64,000 bases of DNA from Pyrenopolyporus hunteri (taxonomy: Eukaryota > Ascomycota > Sordariomycetes > Xylariales > Hypoxylaceae), in assembly GCA_902806595.1 (NCBI GenBank), contig CADCXC010000021.1, forward strand, positions 62,001 to 126,000. Direction: 5' to 3'. Under the pieces are notes generated by a model. It was not told where the DNA came from, searched no databases, and saw nothing but the letters and a program-made list of their open reading frames with translations. Positions 57,988 to 64,000 of this stretch are shown here, piece after piece (position 1 is the first letter of the stretch; every line of letters starts with the position of its first letter). Position numbers and translations under genes: made by a program.

Positions 57988-59048
57988 TTATAAATTATTC
58001 GATACTCCAGGTTCGATCGCGTCTAGCTTAGCCATCACCTCGTCCCACACCCGCTTTTGCGTCCGAGGACCATCAGGGCCCACGACGATCGTAGCCGGCC
58101 GAGTCACCCGACACATTTCTATGTACTGGCCATGCGTTTCCGCACCTGCACATGCCGCGTAAACCAGGTTTCGAGAGCCTTCCTCTGCGGTCCGGCCTAA
58201 AATAGAGTTGCCTATCCGGGCGATCGTGCCGCCGTCGCGGACCAGCTCGCTCCTGCAGAGGCCGGGATTGGCCATATTGATAACGATCGGATACGATTCG
58301 GCGGGTCTCCGCGCCGCCATCTCACGGACGACGAAGACCTCCATGAGCTTACTGGTCGGATAACGACTCCTCGTGTCGAACGTGTCTTTGTTGTTCATGT
58401 GGTTGAAAATGCCTTCGGGGGCGTCTTTCTCGGGGAAGTCGACGAAGTAGTGCGTGTCGCTCGTCACGATCGTGAGCCTGGGCCGCGTGTTGAAGCGCGC
58501 GGCCGTCTCCTTCAGTTTAGGGAGCATGAGGAAGGCCAGGAGGAATGTCGAGACCACGTTCACCGTCAGGTTCATCTCGTTGTCCTCGGCCCAGTCCCAG
58601 TGAAAACGGTTGACGCCCGCATTCTCGATAAGGACATCCACTTGTTCTAGCTCGCGCGTGGCTCGCTCGGCGAACGCCTTGACGCTTGCATAGCTGCAGA
58701 GGTCGATGGGCCACACGTCTATGACTTCGGGGGCGCAGCCGGTAGCTTTCTCGAGAGATGCTTTTGCCGCCTCGCCCCTCTCGGTCGAGCGCACGGCCAT
58801 GATTAACTTGGCGGCGCCGAGCTTAATGATATGTTTTGCAGCTTCATATCCTATTGCAGGCATTAATAAAATTGCAGATGAATGAAGGCGCGTCAAGAAG
58901 AAGGGCTCAGAAACATACCCAGTCCTTGATTAGAGCCAGTTATAATCACCGTCTGGCCCTCGAACGAAGTTGTTGGGAGCGGGACTTTACAGAAAAGCTG
59001 CACCCAAAGCCATCGTGCGATGAAACTTAACGATATGTCGCCGGGCAT
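57988..59048 (-). CDS. short-chain dehydrogenase/reductase, retinol-dehydrogenase-like
   Basis: Two exons, 59048-58919 and 58850-57988, giving 330 aa. The intron (68 bp) has donor GTATGT and acceptor ATAG, phase 1. The join completes the cofactor motif TGSNQGLG-Y (TGxxxGxG, about 37-44), which is otherwise lost: exon 2 alone begins after the glycine loop. Then come VDVLIENAG (NAG motif), a TSDTHYF segment holding the catalytic Ser region, and YPTSK, the YxxxK active site. MANPGLCRSEL is the usual post-catalytic PG loop. NAD(P)(H) is used to interconvert alcohols and ketones; the substrate is unknown. The N-terminus has a Trp/Leu-rich stretch (FIARWLWVQLF) that may associate with a membrane, as in WW-domain/retinol-DH-like fungal SDRs. 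The gene lies 1.5 kb from the AT-rich block and shows no sign of mutation. Confidence 0.92.
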
Positions 59049-60565
59049 TTCTTTTTATCAGGCAAACCCAGATATAACTTCAATCAAGACACGGAATAGT
59101 GGGCGGAGGGCTCCGGCACGACGTTAAACGGGGAGACAACTGGTCATGTCACTGAATACCGCCTGATAGCTGATCGGTCTAGGTGATTTATATAATGAAG
59201 CCCACATACGGTCCTTATCCTCCGCGGAGGCCGGCGCCGAGAAAGAACATCGTCGAAGAGTTATATAATGAGTTATAGAGTGAACGGTATCTGGGCCATG
59301 GAGGGTCTCGTGTACGATGCGACCTCGGTGAAGTCGCGGACTATTCTATGGAATATTCATCCGAACGCGTGTGGACTTAAGGGGGATGTGATTTATCTCC
59401 GCGACTAAGTGGGCATAAAAATTAGAAACACCGACGAATCTCGCTACACCTTGGCTCAGCGCTATGTTATATGAGTGTCGTAACGGAACATCACCACCGG
59501 CTCTTGTGCGATAGGATAATAAACTCATCCGCATCCACGTATTCAAGGGGACAGTAGTATCGCTTTATGCATATCTGCATGATATCATATATTAACAGAT
59601 CAGGTCGAGGCCCCTGGGTATTAGCTTGGAATTCCTGTGGACGGAGGGTTATTAATCATGTCGCTTTTTATCTTATATAGAAAGCTTACGCTATGTTTAG
59701 TTCGAAGTATAAAATGCTCCAAGATTCCAGTAGATGAGATAGTTGTGTAGTCGGCGTGATACAGTAGTGCCGGCGAAGTCACTCGAAACTTTCAGTACCT
59801 AGTACGGACTGGCGAGTAGCGTGAAAGGTAAGGAGAATAGACTTACACGTATTTACCCCCCCTCATTCCCTAACCATAGATGTACAAGGCAAGACGGCAG
59901 CCTTTGAGGAACATATTGGTGTTGCTCCTAACCGCAACGCTGCGATGACAACTTCAAACCAACCCCGCTAACGACGAGAGTAAAGTTCCTAATCTCTTGA
60001 TATTCCAGGGCAAACATTGGTCAGCCACACCGAGTTTCCATGGTCCTGTTAAATGCTACTTTTTTTCTACATGACTTCCATAGTATGTCGTTGTATTTTT
60101 AATGGCTGATGTGGCGTAACGCCGCCGGAGTTGAGAATGACTTGTAAGTCTCCATAGATAGGTGCACTACATGTTAGTTAGTACGTGGAACGTACTACAT
60201 TATAGTCTAAATGCTTTCCCTGTCTTTAGCTTTACGCATACTCTCTCGGTGGCAAAGGTGGTGCGTTATCCTCTGGGACCACTATCTCGAGTGCTTACAT
60301 AGTAATGCTTTCCATCGCTCGATTTTACTATGTAGGGGATAAAAATGGCAAATTGTACAATACTTTGTACTCCCTTCAAAAACGTCCCTTGGACTTCACA
60401 CCTGCTGTACTCGTACGGAAAGGCGGCGGTGCCGTAAGGTTTACCATAGTAGGAGATCCGACCCTGGTCGAAGTCCAAAGAACCGCCAAACCGCCATTCA
60501 TTTTTATTTTATCGTATTGTTTAGCACATAATGCGACATACCGTATATGGCCAACTATAACTAAT
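59049..60565. other. intergenic between SDR and AT-rich block
   Basis: 1.5 kb of ordinary composition with no intact gene. A possible aldo-keto reductase remnant at 59346-59600 is listed separately. Frames 60305-60568 (plus) and 60266-60478 (minus) overlap in opposite directions and neither is recognisable. Confidence 0.5.
59346..59600 (-). pseudogene. possible aldo-keto reductase relic
   Basis: The minus-strand frame ending at 59346 contains GVARFVGVSNFYAHLVAEI, close to the aldo-keto reductase element 'GKVRxIGVSNF' and its following helix. About 90 bp upstream, in another frame, is LEYVDADEFIILSH, faintly like the 'LDYVDLYLIH' strand that precedes it in the same family. The two pieces have the right order and roughly the right spacing but are in different frames, and no flanking AKR barrel is seen. 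This could be a decayed copy or chance. Confidence 0.25.
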
Positions 60566-63500
60566 TAGATTTTTTTAACGGGTATTTATCCGCGTATATT
60601 ATTACGAATAGTTTTAAATTATTTAATTATTTTAAAATTATTTATTTACGATAAATTTTAACCTTAAATTAATTTCGATATTTTAATAAAAATAATTAAA
60701 TATATTAAATAAATAAAAAATCGTTAATTAATAATCGATTAATTATTATATAATTATATAATAAAAAATACGAAATAAATAAAATAAATTAAATTATATA
60801 TATATAAAAATTATAAACGATTTAATTTTATATTAATTAATAAATATATTATTTTTAAAAATTATATTTTAAATATTTATTACGTAAAATAACGAAATAT
60901 TTAATAAAAGTATATTTACCGTTATTATCGTTACGATAAATATTTTAATATAAAATTATATTATTATAAAACATATATTAATTATATAATTATTATAAAT
61001 ATTTACTTATAAGTAAAAAAAATAATTTTTACGAGTATTAAACGATTATTTAACGAAGTTAAATAATCGATAATAAAATATACGATAATTTTATTATTTT
61101 ATTAAATATATTTAATATAAATTAAATTTTATTTTTACGAATTATAATTTACGTTTTTCCCTTTTTTTTATTTTTTACGAAATTAATAAATTAAAATTTT
61201 ATATAATATAAAAAATAATTTTTTTATTATATAAAGATTTTTAAATAATTAATTAAATTACCGAATTAAATATATATAAAAAATATATAAAAAATATATA
61301 TTTTACGGATATAATTTTATAAATTTAAATAAATATAATATTAAGTATTTATAATTAATCTTTAATATTCGAATTTTTTAATTTAATCGATAATATTAAA
61401 TAATTAAATTTTAATATTTTTAATTATTTAAAAAATAAAATTCGAAGTAAATTACGATTTTTCGACGCGTATAAATATTAAAAATAAATTAAAAATAGTT
61501 TTAAATACGTTATTTATTTATATACGTTTTTTATTATTTATTATAAATAATTAAAATAATTATTTTATATTAATAAATTAATATATATTACGTTTAAATA
61601 AACATTTATTATTATTATAATTATAATGATATTTAATGTAAATATCGTGAAAATAATTAAATAAAACGATATAATATTAAAAAGGATTTTAATTTATTTT
61701 ATAATTTATATAAATATATTTTTATAATAAAATAATATTAATTATTATTATATATATAATTAAAATTTATTAATAAATATATTTAATTTAAAAAACGTAA
61801 AAATTTACCTTCGAAATTAATAATCGACGATTAAAATTATATTAATTTTAATTTTTAAAAATGGTAGTTTCGATTATAATTATAATTATTAAAAATAATA
61901 ATTCATTTTAATTTAAATTAATAAATAAAATATTATAAGTAAATTATTTTAAAAATAAGGGTTATACGAGATTAAATATATTTTCGAATTTTAAATTATT
62001 TTTATTATCGTTTTATTTATAAAAATTTTTTTAATTTACGTTAAAATTTAAATAATAAAATCGATTAAAAAAATATTATCGATTATTTTCGGCCGTTTAT
62101 TATTATTATCGATAAAAAAAATGGTCGATTATATAAATTTTAAAAGAAAATTTTTCCTTTTTTTCGAATTTTAATTAAGGGATTTTACTTAATTTTAATT
62201 AAATTTATATCTATTAATAGGGCCGGGTACTTTTAATTTAATTATTATAGGGTTAATAAATTCGTTATTTTATTTAAAAATAACGATATTTTATTTTCGA
62301 GGACGGATGTTTTATATTAAAATGATTTATTATCGGTTTAATTTATTCGAAGATTTTTTAAAAACGAATATAATAAAATATTTAAAAATTAATAATTTAT
62401 AAAAAATAATTAAAAAATAAATATAATATATAAAATTAAAGTTTTATAAAAATAAAAATAAACGTTTAATATTAATAATCGAAGTTAATATATATATATA
62501 CGTTAAAAAAAAATAACTATATAATTTATTTTTAAAATTATATTTATTTATGTAGATTTTTTAACATTAATTAAATATTAACATAAAATAATATACCCTT
62601 CGAAAAAAAAAATTAAATTATTTAAAAAATTTAAAATTACGTATTAATTTTCGATTAATATTATATATAATTATAAAATTTAATAAATATTTATATTTTT
62701 TAATCGAATTAATAAAAATTATTTAAATATTTATTAATTAATATTTAATTTTATTAAATTTTTTAAAAAAAAATTTTAAATTAATTATAAATATAATTTT
62801 AAAAAATGTAGTAAAATAAAAATAAAAAAAAGAAGAAAAAAATAATTTAATTACGAAAAAATAGTTTATAATTTATAACATTTTTAAATTAATGTAAAAA
62901 AAAAATTAATAAAAACCACGAATCGTTAATAAAACGTTAATATTATATAAGTCGTATAAATAATAATATAACATTAAACGTAATATTATTTTTTATTAAT
63001 ATAAAATACGATTATTATTTAAACGAAAAATTATTAATTTTATCGATTTAAAAGTTTTAAATAATATTAAAAATTTTATTTTATAAAATGTTAAATAATT
63101 TTATAATAATTTTATTAACATTAAAAGTTTTAAATATTTATTTATATATTTAAATATTATATAATATAAATAATATTTAATAAAAAAATAACTATATATA
63201 ATAATAAATATTTATAATAATTTTAATATATATAAACCCGTAAAAAAATAAAAAATAATAATTTTTATAAATAAAAAAACGGAAAAATGTTTAATTCATT
63301 TTAATATTTATCGAAAAATTATCTACCTAAATAAATATTTAATTTATTAAATAACATTTTAATAAATATTTTATTTATATTATCATTTAAATAATATAAA
63401 CATCGATAATTTTTACTATTTATTTTTTTTTATTATTAATTTTTTTTCGAACTTAATCATTCTATATAAAAGTCGAATTAATAATTTATTATATTTATAA

Positions 63501-64000
63501 AATTTACTTTCATAATAATAACATTTTTATTAATTAAACATATCCGTAAAAATATATAATCCGTATTTTTAATAACGATACTTTTTTTTATTTTAATATA
63601 ATTTAAATATATATATTAATTATCTTTCGAAAAACATTATTATTATACCCTTTATTTTCGTATAACTTAAATATTAATTATTTCCTTAAAAATATTATTA
63701 TTATACTATCGATTATAAAAAAAAACGATAAAAAAATAATAAATAATATACGTATAATTTAATATTTAATAATATAATATTTAACGAATAAAAAATCGAA
63801 TAAAAAAAATAATATCGCTAAATTAATCGTCCCCTAAATTAATAAATAATTTAATAAAATATAATATTATAAAACTTTATATTTAAGTATTTTAATCGAA
63901 TAATTCATTCGAATAATAATATTTTATTAATAATATTAAATATATATTAAAAAACTTATTTTAAAATCATTTATTTTATTAATAATTTACTCGAATTAAT
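60566..64000. repeat. AT-rich, RIP-like block
   Basis: At about 60,565 the composition changes within a few bases to roughly nine-tenths A+T, and this continues to the window end. There are stop codons in every frame and no ORF. C and G are left almost only as CpG (in 60721-60780, 61081-61140 and 61441-61500 every C I count is in CpG). This is what saturating C-to-T mutation of duplicated DNA on both strands, with CpG spared, would leave. The ancestral sequence (a transposon, or pericentromeric or subtelomeric repeats) cannot be recognised. A slightly less eroded patch with GGGCCGGGTAC lies at about 62219-62230. Confidence 0.85.

Noticed and set aside
60305..60568. 87-codon ORF at the edge of the AT-rich block
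   Set aside because: An opposing ORF overlaps it and neither translation is recognisable; the end of the frame simply falls at the composition change.
60566..64000. AT-rich block as a mitochondrial DNA insertion
   Set aside because: No mitochondrial gene fragments or GC clusters visible; the CpG-only pattern of C fits RIP-type mutation better.
60566..64000. Identifying the ancestral transposon (LTR integrase or reverse transcriptase) in the AT-rich block
   Set aside because: Patches near 62220-62480 were examined, but after such mutation no diagnostic motif can be read; de-RIP alignment to intact copies would be needed.
1..64000. CRISPR arrays, prokaryotic operons, ribosome-binding sites, riboswitches
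   Set aside because: The window is fungal; no regularly spaced direct repeats, and the palindromic words vary in spacing and register.

Overview
This is nuclear DNA of a filamentous ascomycete (Pezizomycotina, probably Sordariomycetes). The genes are split by short introns (52-169 bp) with GT(A/G)AGT-like donors, CTAAC-type branch points and YAG acceptors. The products are fungal types: Edc3, Pif1, DNA ligase IV, a KTR mannosyltransferase, a dual-domain fluoride exporter and a GPI-anchored wall/surface protein. Intergenic DNA is peppered with palindromic TAGGTACCTA / ACCTACCTAGGTAGGT words. The last 3.4 kb is an AT-rich block of the kind left by repeat-induced point mutation (RIP). All exon joins were worked out by hand from splice signals, reading phase and family similarity.

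Layout. 1-2.4 kb: no recognisable gene. 2.4-23.3 kb: gene-dense, with acyltransferase-3 (+), fluoride exporter FEX (-), uracil phosphoribosyltransferase (+, 3 exons), DNA ligase IV (-, 2 exons, convergent with the UPRT), Pif1 helicase (+, 3 exons, divergent from ligase IV), Edc3 (+, 3 exons), a hemerythrin-HHE membrane protein (+, 2 exons) and a secreted sorbosone/PQQ-type sugar dehydrogenase (-, 3 exons). 26.1-27.9 kb: a GT15 mannosyltransferase (+, 5 exons). 27.9-43.8 kb: about 16 kb with no convincing gene. 43.8-45.8 kb: a Pho85-type (Clg1/Pcl-like) cyclin (+, 3 exons). 47.4-50.3 kb: nitronate monooxygenase (+, 4 exons) and a GPI-anchored protein (-, 2 exons). 53.4-59.0 kb: a small single-span membrane protein (-), a BCS1-like AAA ATPase (+) and a short-chain dehydrogenase (-, 2 exons), with a doubtful aldo-keto reductase relic beyond. 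From about 60,565 to the end: the AT-rich block.

The genes do not form an obvious pathway or a secondary-metabolite cluster. Most are housekeeping or detoxification functions: DNA repair and replication, mRNA decay, nucleotide salvage, fluoride and nitronate detoxification, glycosylation. I see no CRISPR array, recognisable tRNA or rRNA, or intact transposon. The less ordinary observations are the CpG-sparing mutation pattern of the AT-rich block, the dispersed palindromic word family, the possible dual start of Pif1, the stop-free in-frame intron of the HHE gene, and the very long empty interval upstream of the cyclin.
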